From Micractinium sp. NFX-FRZ (Eukaryota > Chlorophyta > Trebouxiophyceae > Chlorellales > Chlorellaceae): 64,000 nucleotides of DNA. The notes under the pieces were generated by a model, which searched no databases, had not been told where the DNA came from, and worked only from the letters and a program-made list of their open reading frames with translations. This document shows, piece after piece, positions 21,401-33,600 of this stretch. A program made the translations under genes and the position numbers. The DNA lies in NCBI GenBank assembly GCA_029339195.1, contig JAPTJF010000271.1:1-64000 (forward strand), read 5' to 3'. Every line of letters begins with the position of its first letter. Positions within the stretch are counted from its first letter, which is position 1.

Positions 21401-22821
21401 CACGCTGCAGTCTTTTGCCCTAACGCCCGCGCTCTTCGGCGGCTGACGCCCCTGCCGGCAGCGCAGCAGCAGGGGACAGCGGGTGAGGAGCCCGGGGTGC
21501 TGACAGAAGATGACCTGGCGCACCTGGGTGCCCTGCTGGACGCTGAGGTGGCATGCGGCATCGCATATGGTGGGTGGCCCAAATGGCTGTGCTGTCTGTT
21601 GTTTTTTGTGAAGTTCCAAGCTTTGTTGCTCACCTGGTTGCTGCTATCCTGATCAGTCCCTGATTGACAGCTGCCGGCACAGCACAGTCATGCCCTGTGC
21701 ACAACATGCTGGCCTGGTCTCCCCTTGCCAAGCCTGCAGGCCACGTGCACCCCCACACCCTGAAGCCCTTTGCCGCCGCTGGCGGCGGCCATGGCAGGGG
21801 CGGCAACGAGGGCGCCACAGGGCAGCAGTGGCACCAGCAGAGCCAGCAGCCGCAGAGCCAGCGGCAGCAGCAGCAGCAGCCCAGCATGGCTGGGCGCAGG
21901 CAGCTGGGGTCTTGGGTGACCGGCGCCTCCCAGCAGGCGGGCCTGGGCCCCTCGCAGCAGGCCACGCAGCATGGTGGCGGTGCGGGGCGGCAGCCGCCGG
22001 GCAGCTGCCAACCCGACCACCAACAGCAGCACAGTGACAGCCGGCCGCACAAGGGCAACGGACGGCAGGGCACCGACGTGTCTGATGTGCTCCAGATGTA
22101 CCAACAACCAGCAGCTCAGCAGGCGCAGCGGCAGCCAGCTCACCATTTGCAGCAGGCGCAGCAGCAGTCAGCGCAGCCAGCACCGCAGCAGCAGCAGCAG
22201 CAGCACACGGCTGGCCAGGAGGCTGGCAAGCCGCCCTCTCGCAACCCTTTTGCGCGGCTGCAGGCCGGCGCACCTGCACCGCTCCCAGCAGGTTCGGCGG
22301 CAGCAATCTGCGACGGCACCAATGAGCAAGCAGCGGCGGCAGGTGGGCAGGCGGCTGCGCAGTTGGCAGCAAGGGCGGCTGAAGTCGAGCCTCTGGGCAG
22401 CTTCCGGAGCTCACAAGAGGCTGTGGAAACACAGGTGGCTGTGGCAGCAGTGGCCCCTGTCGCCTCGGCAACACAGCTGGAGGAGCAGCAGGACAGCGGG
22501 CAGCGCCCCATGCAAGCGATCACCAACCAGCAGCAGGCGCCATCACAGCAGCAGCAGCAGAGCTCGGCGACTTGCAGCGCCTCCAGCGGCCCGCCTGCGC
22601 CTGCACGGGTGTGGGAGAACGGGGAGCAGGATCGGCAGCATGCTGCACAGCAGCAACAGCAGCAGCAGCGCGCGTGGGCCACACCGCCGTTGGCTGCCGT
22701 GGGCAGCAAGCGCAAGAGCAGCGGCGGCGGGAGCGGCAGTGGGAAGAAAGGTGCCAAGTCGCTGGCGCCGCCAGCCCAGCGCATCTCACGATTCTTTGTC
22801 CCCGCACCCAAGAAGCCATAA
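18403..22821 (+). CDS. EXO1: Exonuclease 1 (FEN1/XPG-family 5' nuclease)
   Basis: Ten exons: 18403-18512, 18744-18876, 19050-19154, 19397-19482, 19811-19908, 20093-20156, 20438-20690, 20824-21028, 21411-21569 and 21671-22821, giving 787 residues. Exo1 resects DNA 5' to 3' in mismatch repair and recombination. The N-nuclease starts MGISGL (the free Gly-2 typical of the family). The metal ligands are in place: D30 (GVDAWSWLH), D85 (LVFDGG), E157/D159 (APYEADAQLAY), D182/D184 (TEDSDLVAYG) and D292 (LAGCDFL). An unusual insert of about 55 residues, Ala then Gly/Lys-rich (GGKKGDKKGDKGGKGG), separates the β-strand after KMDR from the FDFRGW helix. The C-terminal half is Gln-rich and disordered and ends RISRFFVPAPKKP, resembling a degenerate PCNA-binding box. 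Identity is certain from motif order; the C-terminal reading rests on one long exon. Confidence 0.95.
19709..19808 (+). repeat. About 30-bp tandem repeat abutting a splice acceptor
   Basis: Three copies of ATCTGTCACTTTATCTGCA plus CCTACATGCGTA variants in EXO1 intron 4. The last unit runs directly into the acceptor (TAATCTGCAG, 19801-19810). The array is A/T-richer than the surrounding DNA. Confidence 0.85.
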
Positions 22822-23162
22822 TCTTGACAATCAACCTAAGTGACCACCACTGTAAGCAGACGGCGTGACTGTTGGCACCAGGCACATGGGCAAGCCTGGA
22901 TCGCCCTGCCTGCATGCCGTGATGATGAGCTCACTGCTTGCATGGAAGCTTATCTGTGCAGTTGCATCCCCTTGCACAGTCAGAACGCTAACACGAGTGC
23001 ATACAGAGGTGCTTGATGAGATGCTGGCAAATGATGAATCGAAGGCATGAAATGAGGCGGAAGCAGCAAATGGGTAGAGCACAGACGAGCAAGCAGCGTC
23101 GGCGCCACATGCTGGCCGTGCAAGGCGCAAACGCAAAGCCATGTGCCCACGGGACGCCGAGC
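22822..23162. other. Convergent 3' ends of EXO1 and SNAPC3 genes
   Basis: About 340 bp between two stop codons facing each other. It contains the EXO1 poly(A) signal at 22851. I found no TGTAA for the minus-strand gene. No other gene is visible. Confidence 0.6.
22851..22855 (+). terminator. TGTAA poly(A) signal of EXO1
   Basis: TGTAA 30 nt after the EXO1 stop codon, implying a very short 3' UTR. Confidence 0.6.
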
Positions 23163-26100
23163 TCAGTTGATGTGCTCGGCCGCCGCAGCCGCGGCCGCTG
23201 CTGCCGCCGCTGCTGCCGCGCCGCGCCCGCGCCGCGGCCGGGTCTGGGTGGTCAGAATGTTGGCTGGGTACTCCTGGACATAAGGGAACACTCGGTAGTC
23301 TGCATACAGCGCTGAACCCTGCACGGAGATAGGGCGTCAGATAGAGGTGTTGCATTAGGTTCGGTTCAGGAACAAGGACGGTACCGGTGCAAGATGGGAA
23401 GGCAGCATTGCATGCAACCCGCACCTTCTCGTCAGAGTGCAGAAGGCAAAAGCAGCAGTGGCAAAAAGGGAACGGGGCGCAAAGGAAAAGGAAAAAAGGC
23501 ATGTCGGCGGCTTACCTTCTCGTCGTAGTGCATCAGGCGGAAGCATTCCTCGCACCTGCAAGGGGGAGACGCATGGAGGGCAAGCAGGACGGCAGGGTCA
23601 GCCACATAGGGCCAGCAAGGGCTTGACGCAAGCGTGCCGGCCCCAGGGCAGGGAAGGGAACTATGGCAGGGAAGGGAACTATGGCGACTGCTGGGCTGAA
23701 CCCTTCCCTTCGAAGAGGGCTGCCCCCTGCCCATTGATGCTGCCTCCTGATCCCCACAGTCTGGGCGCGCACCAGAAGAAGGGGGTGTGGGGCGCCGCTC
23801 GGTCGTCATAAGTCACGCGCTTGGCGGTGTGGGCGCCGCACACCTGCAGCGGCAGGGGGGCGCATTTGGCATGGACAGGGGCGCTGGGTGCAGGAGCTGA
23901 TGGGCAGGGGCAGCGTGGTCGTGCTGGCACACATGCTTGGCGTACGCTGGCACCAACAGGCACTTTCCCAGAGCAACTGAGCTGCTGCTGCTCAGCAGGC
24001 TGAGCTGACCAGGTGGGGCACACGCTGCCCCTGCGCCGACACGACACACTAACACACTGTTACCAACACTGTGCACCCAGCCTCCTGGCGCCCGCAGCCC
24101 CCGCCCACACCAGCACACACACCTCGCAGTCCCGGATCATGGTGTGCTGCGGCGTGGTGAGGCGGAAGGGGTAGTGGCGGCGCAGCGGCGGGTCGCAGCT
24201 GGGGTCAAACAGCCTCACATCCTGCACGGAGGGAGCGGGCAGGTGCTGGAAGATAAAAGTCCAAGGCTTTTTGGATGTACTTGTTATTCGGAGAAGCAGA
24301 CAGCTGGGCCTCCTGCCCAGCAAAGCCTCTCCCACCTCCGCCCCACTTGGACATTGTCGGGGAGCTCGCAGCTGCTCTATGCCTGTGCCAGGTCAGCGAA
24401 TAGCAACCATCAATTTCGCTTGCATGCCTTCGCCCCTGCCACCCTCCCTCCCCTGCCTCCTGCCTCACCTGGAATGTCAGCAGGTGCTCGCAGCCGCCCT
24501 GGTGGCAGTACAGGTTGCCCGCCCCCGAGCCCAGGCGCAGCCAGAGCGAGTCAAAGCGCGCGTCCTGCATGCGCGCTGTGCTGAACTCTGCAGGCGCAGC
24601 GTGCACAGCAGGCACAGCAGGGGAGTGTCAGTAGAAACGCATGGTTTCACGCTGTGCTCGACTCTGCAGCTGCAGCGTGCACAGCAGGCAGGCGGGGCGT
24701 TGGGGCCCTAGCGGGGGGAGGCACACGCGTGATGCGTGGTGGCAGCCACACCAAGACAGCGGGGCATTGGTGAGGCACATCCCGCGACAGATTCGTCGTG
24801 GCTTGAAGGCAAGAGGGAGACAGCAACGAGGGGTGGGCCTGGTGCTGTGCTGCTGCCACTGCTGGGGTTGGTCCAGCATTTTCGCAACCCAAGCGCACCC
24901 GTGGTCGTCACGTCGGTGCGCAAGTTGCCGGGGGGCGGGTGCGGCGGCGCTTCAATGCCCTGCTCCCTGCACAGCACAGCATAGCACAGCATGACATGGC
25001 ACGGCATAAAGTAGGTGGCGCCTCAATGCCCTGATCCTTGCACGACCTAGGAAGCCGTGCAAGCAGGTGGCCAGCAGCGATGTCTGCTGCTGGGTCCCCG
25101 CAGCATAGAACAGCACGGGATGGCATCAAACTGGGCAGCTGGAGGCCACCTCACGGCAGCTCTGCCGCAAGCTGTACCCCTGCGCTGCTGTGCCGCCCCA
25201 CCAAAGCGCAATGCCTGTTGTTTCGCATGTACCGCTGGGTGGGCCCCAAGTGGTTGTCACCCGTGACCACTGCATCACACCTGCTGACCGCTGTACAACC
25301 GACTGCCCCACCACCGTACCTGTTGTACTGCCTGATGGGCTCTGAGTAATCCACCGCCCCCGCCTGCCGCGTGTCGTTGTAAAAGGTGCCTGGAGGGAGG
25401 GAGCACAAGGGGTGAATGGGCAACGGGTGAACAACGCATCAGATGTTTCCCACCCATGAGCCCGACGTCATCATGCGCCCCACCTTGCCACAAACACCGC
25501 CGCCCTCACTCCTGCCTGCTAGGCCAGCCCGCAGCTCCCCCGCCCCGCCCCGCCCGCCCACCCTCGACATAGAAGTACGCCGACGGCCGCCTCAGCTGCA
25601 CCAGGGGCTGCCCCCTGCCCCGGTAGTGCGCATTCTCCTGCGGGGTGTGGGGATGGCTGACAGAAGTGTGAGGCAGCTGTGCGTGACGGGAGTGAACTGC
25701 CGGTGAGACTACGGTGCACCCCTCACCTCGAGGTGAACAGGTCGGGAGGTTGACGCCAGCCACACAGACGCCCTGCTTGCACCCGCGGCCAGCCACAACT
25801 CGGCAAACACATTGGCCATGCCTTGACCGGCACGGGAAAGAAGGGCTCACCTCCTTTTCCACGGCCGCCAGGTTGTCATCCGACACACAGAACAGGCAGT
25901 CCCTGAGCTCCGACAGGCGCTGCGAGGGGTGGAAAGGAACACAGTTTCTTTCTTGAGCCACGTCCTGAGAAGAGCACAGGGAAGCCAGGCCGGTGCTGCG
26001 GGCAAGGAGCAGCCAGCAAGGTGCAGCTGCACACCCAGCAGAGGCGGGGTGTGAACCACAGCATGCACAGCGTGCACAGCATCTCCAGCCGGTGCACAGC

Positions 26101-28253
26101 AGGGCGCAGAGCTTTGTGTTATCACACAGCACGCACTGCATGCTGTGGTTGGTGGGTGCATCACAGCAGGCCCCTCTAACCTGTGAGCCCAGCACGAGCC
26201 ACTCCTCCGACACAAACTGCGCTGAGTGGGGCACATGCAGGGCCACTTGGAGGACGACGTCCCGCTCCCCATCGCCCTCCACCCTGCAGCCAGCCAGCGG
26301 GGACAAGACGCAGGGCAATGGGCGGTGTGTGGGGAGCCGGGCGGGCACAGTTTGGCAGCGCGCCACCGAGGCAATGCAGCTGGCCAACCAGCCAGCACAG
26401 CACTGCCTGAATGCTGCTGCTGATGCTGCCGCGGCGTGACATTCTGGCGTCGGGAGCCACAATGTGCCTGCGGGAGGCAGAAGCGCATCTAGCACTCACC
26501 AATCGAGCTCGCCAGCGTCCTCGCCCTCCGCCAAGGCTGCCGCCTCGGCGGCCGTCCGCACCACCGCCTGCAGCTGGCGGCTGCGCGCGTCCTGCAGCAG
26601 CATCCAGGTCAGCGAGGGCGCCAGCTCTGCGACCACAGCAGGTGCAGCAGGGGGAGGGGCAGGCAGCAGCTGGCGCTTAAGACGGAGGATGCAAATGGCC
26701 GGTAGGCAGGCAGGGACCAGCAAAATGGCGACACCCAGGTATGCAGAGTTGCCAGCCTGAGCAGAACAAGCGGGCATGCCACAAGCAAGATGAATGGGTG
26801 GGTTGGCAACAACACCCTTCTAGAAAACCAGATACCCGGCACCCCTCACCCGAGCCAGCAATGGAAGCCAGCAGGCGGGCCGCCGCCTGGCGCTGCTCCA
26901 GCCGCCGCTGCCGCGCCCCCTCGGCCCGCTGCCGGTACGCTTCCAGGGCTGCCGCACGTTCCGGCTTCAGCCCATGTGCTGCAGCCACCTGGGCAGCGGC
27001 CCTGCCTGCCAGTTTGAGGCCCCCTGGGGCGCCGCTGCCGCCCTTGCCTCCCTTCTTGCCGCCGCCGCCGCCGCCGCCGCGCTTGCTGCCGCCGCGCTGC
27101 CCCCGCGCCTCCTCCTCCTCCTCCTCCTCCTGCCCAGCAAGCAGAGGCAGCTGAAGCAAGTCGCCAGCCAGCGGCCAGGGCAGCAGCGGTAGCACCTGCT
27201 GGCCGCCAGCCTGGCCAAACATGCTGGCAAGAATTGCTTCCCAGTCGGGAGCAGGTTCAGCAGCAGCAGCAAGCTCAGCAGCAGCTGTCGCTGCGTCGGC
27301 TGGCATGGAGGCCGCCCTCAGCGACGGCAGTGGCACAGGCACCAGCAGCTGCTCCTCACCAGGCGGCAGTGCCAAATGCAGCTCTGAGCTTGCCGCTGGG
27401 TGCTGCTCAAGCGCCGGCTGCTGACTAGGATGCGCAAGCGCTTGCGGCTGCCCCTCCTGCTCTGCCTGCTGCTGCCTCTGCCGCCGTCGCCGCGTCTGGG
27501 TTGGCTGCGGCAGCTGCTGAGCTGGCGGCGGCTGAGCTGGCGCCACACCAGCCTCAGCGACGTCAGCCATGTCATCAAGCCACCTGGGCCGCTTGCGCTG
27601 CCGCCTGCCCACCGGCTGCTCCGCCGGTTCTACTTGCACCGCCGGTTTCTGCTGTTCCTGCCGTTGCGGTGCCACCTCCTGCTGTGCCTGCTGTGCCTCG
27701 CCTTCCTGCAGGGCAACTGCCTGCTGTGCCTGCCCTGCCTGCTCGCCTGGCTGCCCCTGCTGCTCTTCCTGCTCGCCTTGCTGCCCCTGTTGCTCTTGCT
27801 GCTGCTCCTCCTGCCCTCCCTGCTGTGCCTGCTGCTGCTCGCCTCCACCTGCGGCTGGAGCCGCACCAGCGACTGCCTGCTGCTGCTGCTGCTCCTGCTG
27901 GGGATGCGGCTGCGCCGGCTGCGGTGGCACCTGCATCTCCTCGACCCGCACAGCCGGTGCGACCTGTTGCTGCCGCTGCCTCACCACTCCCCCCTCAGGC
28001 TGCCCAGGCTGCTGCTGCTCCTGTGTTGGCTCAGCAGCCTGAGGCACAGGCCCGTGATCTTGCTGCTGCTCCTGCTGCGGCTGCCGTGGCTGCTGCTCTG
28101 CAACAGGCGCGCGTCCGGCCTGCATGCGGTCCGCATGATCCACGGCTGCCACCCGTTGCTGCTGCTGCTGCTGCTGCTGCTCTGCAGGCAGCAGTGGCGG
28201 GTGCGGGGGACCGCCCTGCAGCAGCTGCTGGCTCTGAGCTTCCCACTCTGCAG

Positions 28254-28287
<34 letters not shown>

Positions 28288-28544
28288 GGAGTCGCCGGCC
28301 ACCGGCCCTGCCGATGCTGAGCCGCCGGCCAGTGGCAGGGAGGCTGCAGGGCCTGCCGGGTGCCCAGGCCAGGGGACAGCCACCACCAGAGGGGGTGCTG
28401 GCACCAGGGCGGCTTGCTGACGCGGCGGCTGCATGAGCTGACCAACCAGCGGCAGCGGCAGCGGCAGCGGTACTGCTGCATCCCACGGTGCAGCACCCAG
28501 CTCCTGCGGCGGCGGCAGGGTTACAGATGGCTGACCACCCTCTC

Positions 28545-28585
<41 letters not shown>

Positions 28586-29091
28586 GTCGACTGCTCGCCG
28601 GTGGCAGCTGGCTGTGCATCCGCTGCGGCTGCCTGCTCCTGCTGTTGCTCATGCTGGCTCTGTGTTCCTGCCTGTGCAGCAGCCGCCGCCGTGCCCTGCT
28701 CCTGCCGCTCCTCCTGCCGCCCCTGCCCCAGCCGGCTCTCAGCTGCCAGCTCTTTTATCAACTCCTCCTGCACTGTGGCCAGCCTCAAATCGGAGGCATC
28801 CAGCAGTGGCAGCGCCAATGGCGGCGCCGTAACTGCTGCCACCTGGCGCTCCTCAGCACCCACACCCGCGACTGCGGCTGGGTCACCAATGCCGCCGCCG
28901 CCGGTGGCAGCAGAGCTGGGCTGGCTGCCCGCCTGGGACCCGTCCTGCCTGTGCTGAGCCAGGAGGCGGTCCAGTAGCTGCTGAAACTCAAGCGCTTCAC
29001 GCTTCCACTCCGACACACTGCGCACAGGAAGCACGGGTGGAGCAGACACGTGGTTAGAGGAGCGGCGGCAGCCAGGCAGCGGCGGCGCCAC
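23163..29091 (-). CDS. SNAPC3: SNAPc subunit 3 (SNAP50) with long Q-rich N-terminus
   Basis: Eleven exons: 29091-26850, 26626-26500, 26283-26181, 25919-25851, 25637-25562, 25389-25315, 24587-24469, 24221-24123, 23843-23773, 23555-23516 and 23318-23163, giving 1058 residues. SNAPC3 recognises the upstream element of snRNA-gene promoters for RNA polymerase II and III. The conserved C-terminal core (from about residue 790) shows WLVLGSQ, LSELRDCLFCVSDDN, AYFYVEGTFYND, STARMQD, LYCHQGGCEH, DVRLFDP, DCEVCGAHTAKR, FFWCEECFRLMHYD and VFPYV. The two CxxC pairs and the Cys/His of LYCHQGGCEH are the family zinc ligands. The first 750 residues are one exon of Gln/Ala/Pro low complexity with a 13-Gln run near residue 170; animal and plant homologues lack this. 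The N-terminal start is uncertain: 29091 is the first ATG in frame, but an upstream exon could splice at the acceptor near 29025. Confidence 0.88.
24651..24690 (-). repeat. Intronic copy of a SNAPC3 exon edge
   Basis: The segment CTGTGCTCGACTCTGCAGC plus GCAGCGTGCACAGCAGG closely repeats 24577-24612, the acceptor and start of the exon beginning at 24587, about 73 bp upstream in the gene. Confidence 0.75.
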
Positions 29092-30628
29092 ACAGCGAGC
29101 GCCTTGGCGGGCCGCCGCTCCGCTATCTGCAAATCAAATATCCACACAACCGTAGATTCTGGCCCCAGGCGCACCGGAAGGCAGCGGTGGCGCCAGCGGA
29201 CTTCAGTAGCGGCGGCTGAGCAGCGTGCACGGTCGGGTGCTTTGGTTGACCAGCTCCTGGTTGAGTCATGACACTGATTATGCCCCCGCCGATCCCAGCC
29301 GGCGCTGCAATAAAAAGTAGCAACTGATCATGCGCATGTGGGGGTGCTGAGCTCCAGCAGCTCTTGCCTAGCACTCACTGATGCCCAACATCTTGCAGTA
29401 GTGGGAATGCGGAGCGCTGCGGTTGCGCTTTGCCAAGCGGGATGCAGCGCTCCGTCAGCGCGCGTCACGCCGGCGGGCATTCTGCTGGCAGCCATGCCCG
29501 CACGTTGCCAAATGCCAAAGCAGTTCGACGAACATGTGCGCCTAATCAAGCACAGGGTGTGGGCACGACAAGGTGTAGGCTGAGCCGCAGGGCATGAGGC
29601 CCAGGATAGGCAGGACGAGAGGTGGCACTGGCGTGATGTTGGGGCACCGGCGCAGCGGCCGGCATGGCGTGGTCACCCTATGGTCACCCAGGCTACAACC
29701 TCACACCCCTCTTCAGTTTTATGTGACAAAGGCCAGCACGAGAACGATGCGCTCCAGTACCGCGCGCCTGCATGGCGCCTGTTGCATTCGACACCTGCCC
29801 GACAGCTGCCGCAGTGCCCGCTCCGCCTCTCCCCATGCAAGGCAGCCCCCCTGGTGTGTGCCCACACGATCCCTCCATGTCACTCCTGGGAAACACTGCA
29901 AGGAGATGATGTGTGTCACAAAATTGGGAAGGGGGTACAAGAATGTGCTTGGCACGCATGCAGCGGCGGCCGCGTCCCCTGCAGGCTGCAGGGGGCGGGC
30001 GCGGCTGCAGCTGGGATGAGAGCCGCACAGGGTCGACAGGGGGCGTGGAGGAATCAGGGAATCAACGGGAGGTGGCGGGTCAATTGGCAAATGTCGCAAT
30101 CAACGGGGTGGCCGTCAAGGCAAGGGCGTTTGGTGCCTGCCGGAGGGTGGGGGGTTGAGGAGGAAAGGTAGGGGCTCGGGTGGCGAGCATGAATGACTGG
30201 CTACGGTGTGGGTGCGGATAACTGGCTGGCTGCAAGAGACTGCAAGAAATTTGGAACTAGTGAAAGGAGATCGAAATGCAGGGGCTGGCGGGTCTTGCTC
30301 CTCACGTCTTCTTCATTCTTGATCTCAGCGCCAGTGGCTGGCGTGGGGTGCTGCTGTGGGCGGTGCGGTGAACGGGTGAGAGGCGTGCTGCCGCTGGCTA
30401 CCTGGCTGGCTGCTGCATCTGCGCGGGCGCGGGCCGACGATGCACGAGGCACGATCAAGCTGTGGGCGATGTGGGCGGGTGTCTACCGAGCGGCCTGCCT
30501 GCTGCTGCCGGCGGCCTGAGGCCGGAGGCAGCAGCCTGTGGCCTTACACCCTTAGGCCGCCTAGATGCGCAGCTGCAGCATGCCGTCTCTCTCCCCCGTC
30601 CTGCATCTTCTCGCCTCCTTGCAATCTT
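29092..30628. other. Intergenic region and possible SNAPC3 5' exon
   Basis: About 1.5 kb between the SNAPC3 start and the next minus-strand gene's stop. It should hold the SNAPC3 promoter, and perhaps a short first exon around 29110-29380, where acceptor-like TTGATTTGCAG and TTTATTGCAG strings occur. The remaining frames look like chance. The downstream gene's poly(A) signal lies at its left-hand end. Confidence 0.4.
30544..30548 (-). terminator. TGTAA poly(A) signal of secreted-protein gene
   Basis: TGTAA on the minus strand about 80 nt after the stop at 30629. Confidence 0.6.
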
Positions 30629-33600
30629 CTACTCCAGTGGCACCTTGTAGTTGTCGCAGGTGATGACCAGAGGCTCGGTGGCGTTCAGCTCGCAGAAGTG
30701 GCAGTTCTGCGGGCGCGGGGGGGGTGAAACAAACCAGTGACACAAAGGGGAAAACACAGATAATGGGGCGCGTTTGCTCGCAGAAGTGGCAGTTCTGCGG
30801 GGTGTGGGGGGGTGGATACGAGTACCATGCGCGTAGGAATCAAGGAAGAGGGTGGGCTTCCGATTGGCATTCCGATGAGGGCAGCAGGACGGGCACAGGG
30901 GAGGGGTGGGCAGTGCGAGTGGTTCACAGAATGGGTGCGAACACGTAAGGTGCATGGTGGGATTGGCAAGCAAGCAGGCAGCTGGCGCAACGGAGGGTGC
31001 GAGGCTTGAGGTGGTGGGCGTGCAGCGCGGGGCGCAGCGCTGCCTGCCAACGCCCAGCCCCCACCCACCTTCCATTGCAACACCCGCACTCAACGACACC
31101 CCACCACTTGCATGCCCCAACTTTGCAGCTTGCTGAAATTGTTTTCGAAACCTTCGATAACAAACATCGATTCCATCACCAGTGTATTCAGACAGAACTG
31201 CCAGTCTAGCCACTCACCGGCGCCCACCACTCGCACACATATCCCGAGCCGTAGACGTCCCTCTTGGGGCAAGGCAGCGTCTCGTTGCTGGCCTGGAAGG
31301 CGCCGTAGGCCAGGGCGCCCAGGTCGTAAGAGGGGTTGTCTGCGGGCGGGCAGGGGGCAGGGAGGGAGGGGAGCGGGTGCAAGTTAGAGCTATTTGGTGG
31401 GAGAGAGTGCAAGGCCAGGGCGTCCAGGTCGTGAGATCGGTTGCCTGCAGGGGGCAGGGGCAAAGGGGAAGGGGAAAGGAGGGAGGACAGTGGCTGGCGA
31501 GGAGAGGGTCGAGGCACACGGGGCCAGTGGGCCGGCAAAGCTTGCCCTGCAGGCGGCTGCCGCGCCTTACCTCGAGCCGCCAAACAAATCGGAACAACAT
31601 GAAGATGGCAGTCACCAAAACAAGCCAGCTAGCCGGCCAGCCAGCAAGGCAGCAAACAAGGCAGCAAGCAAGCACGCAAGCCAGCTCCCCCGCTTGCCAG
31701 CCATGTGGGCTCCTCACCCCAGCCGCCCAGCCAGCCAGCCAGCCAAGGAACCAGCCAGGAGCAAACGTGGCCTCACCCGCGATGCGTGCGCCCCACTCCC
31801 AGAACGAGTTGACGGTCTGCCCGATGAAGCGCTCCTCCTCGGGCTCAAACGACTGCCAGTCGGTGATGCAGCTGCAGGGGGGAGATGCGTGCGAGGAGTG
31901 AACCAGAGTGCGGCGTGGGGGAGCCCCACACCGGGGGGAATGTGCGAGGACACGTCCTGTGAGGCATTTGAGGGCGACAGATGCTTCCTACAGTGCCAAG
32001 TCACCACACCAACCCCCATTTTGCGTGCACGCAGAAAGCATACGCTGAGTGTGATATGTTGTGTGCGCAAGGGCTCAAATTAAACAGAGGGCGACATGCT
32101 GTGCTGCGCTGCACTGCGCCGCGCTGTGCTCACCGGTGCTCGTCGCCATACCAGCGGTTGAACACGCACCCCTCGCCCGCGTCCCCCTCTGCCATCTCGT
32201 ATGCAAACTGCGCATGAGGCGGGTGCCAGGGGGAGGGGAGGCAGGATGTCAAGGCACTGGTCCCCAAGAGGGAGTGACGACGCAGTCTTGCCGGGCACAA
32301 GGCGGTGGCTGCGCCCTGGCCTCCCCTTGCTGATTACCATAAAATTCACATGTGCCCCCCCTCCCCCCCTCACCCCTCACCTTGACCTGCACCGCCACGG
32401 GGCACTTGTTGACGACCGTGACGTCGCGGATCTCGGGCGCGGGGGCGGGGGCGGCGACGCCGTCGTAGCCGGGGCACGTGATCACCAGCTCGTCGCTGTC
32501 CTCGTTCAGGGCGGGCTGCAGGCGAGGAGGGCGTGGGCAAGGGGGGGTGAGCGGGGCGGGGGCACAACACCAGCGGTGCGTCGCTGTTGTCTGTCAAGGA
32601 GGCTGCAGGCTAGGGGGGCGAGGGCAAGCGGGAGTGACTCGGGTGGTGATTGACTTGACGACAGGCTGGGTTGGGGTGGGAGCTAGGCCACCTGTGTGTG
32701 TGTGTTGCTGACATTGCTTAGCACAGCGGCTACTCACCACGCCCCACCACACGCATTTGGGGTCAGTCTGGTTGACGCACTCGCCGCCAGAGTTCCAGGC
32801 GGGGGCAAGGTAGGCCTCGGGGTTGTCATCCCCGTTGCTGCACCCACCAAAATGCAAGGAGGGAAGGGGGAGCGTGATTACTGGCAAATACTGGCAAAGT
32901 AGTGGGCGGCCTCCAGAAACCTGCATGGGGGGGGCCAGGTAGGCCTCGAGGTTGCCATCGCCGTTGCTGCTGCACCCACCACCAAAACCAAGGGCAAACA
33001 GGGAGAAGCGAAGGGGGAGAAAGAGAAGCAAGTGGCGTCCTCCACTGCCCGGTCACGCCCCACCATGACCCCCACAAGCTCCCATGCAATACACTACGCA
33101 CGGCCACAGAACAAGCCGTGCCAGACCTAGAAAGAAGCAGGAAGGTACCTGTGCACGTGCCACAGGCGGGGCACCCAGGCAGACCCTTGGCGCCGCACCC
33201 CACATCTCGCAACACACACCCTATGTACGCACTAAGTGCGTGTGTGTGTGCCGTTACCTGAGGTAGTAGCGGGGGTCGGAGCCCTTGACGTAGGCAGACA
33301 TCATCCACAGCCCCTTGGGCAGGTCGACCAGCTGGCCGCGGGCCTTGGGGCTGCACAGGCACGGCACAGCAGGGGGGGAGCACGGCACAGCACAGCATGG
33401 GTGGGTGAATGCGTGACGCACCATTGGGCCACGGCCCTTGGGGCTGCACAGGCACAGCACAGGCAGCATGGCGGGAAGCACAGCACAACACAGCATGGGT
33501 GGGTGGGCGACTGGGTGGGGAGGTGGCGAGCAACCAGTCCACCGGCCTTGGGGCTGCACAGGCAGCACAGGCGGCACAGCACAGCTCGGGTGGCTGAGCG

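Noticed and set aside
22831..23502. Minus-strand 223-residue frame across the SNAPC3 3' end
   Set aside because: The real last exons are in another phase; this frame reads through an intron and the stop.
27400..28436. Long plus-strand Leu-rich and Ala-rich frames over the SNAPC3 first exon
   Set aside because: They arise from CTG/CAG repeats read in other frames; the minus frame is the one continuous with conserved SNAPC3 exons.
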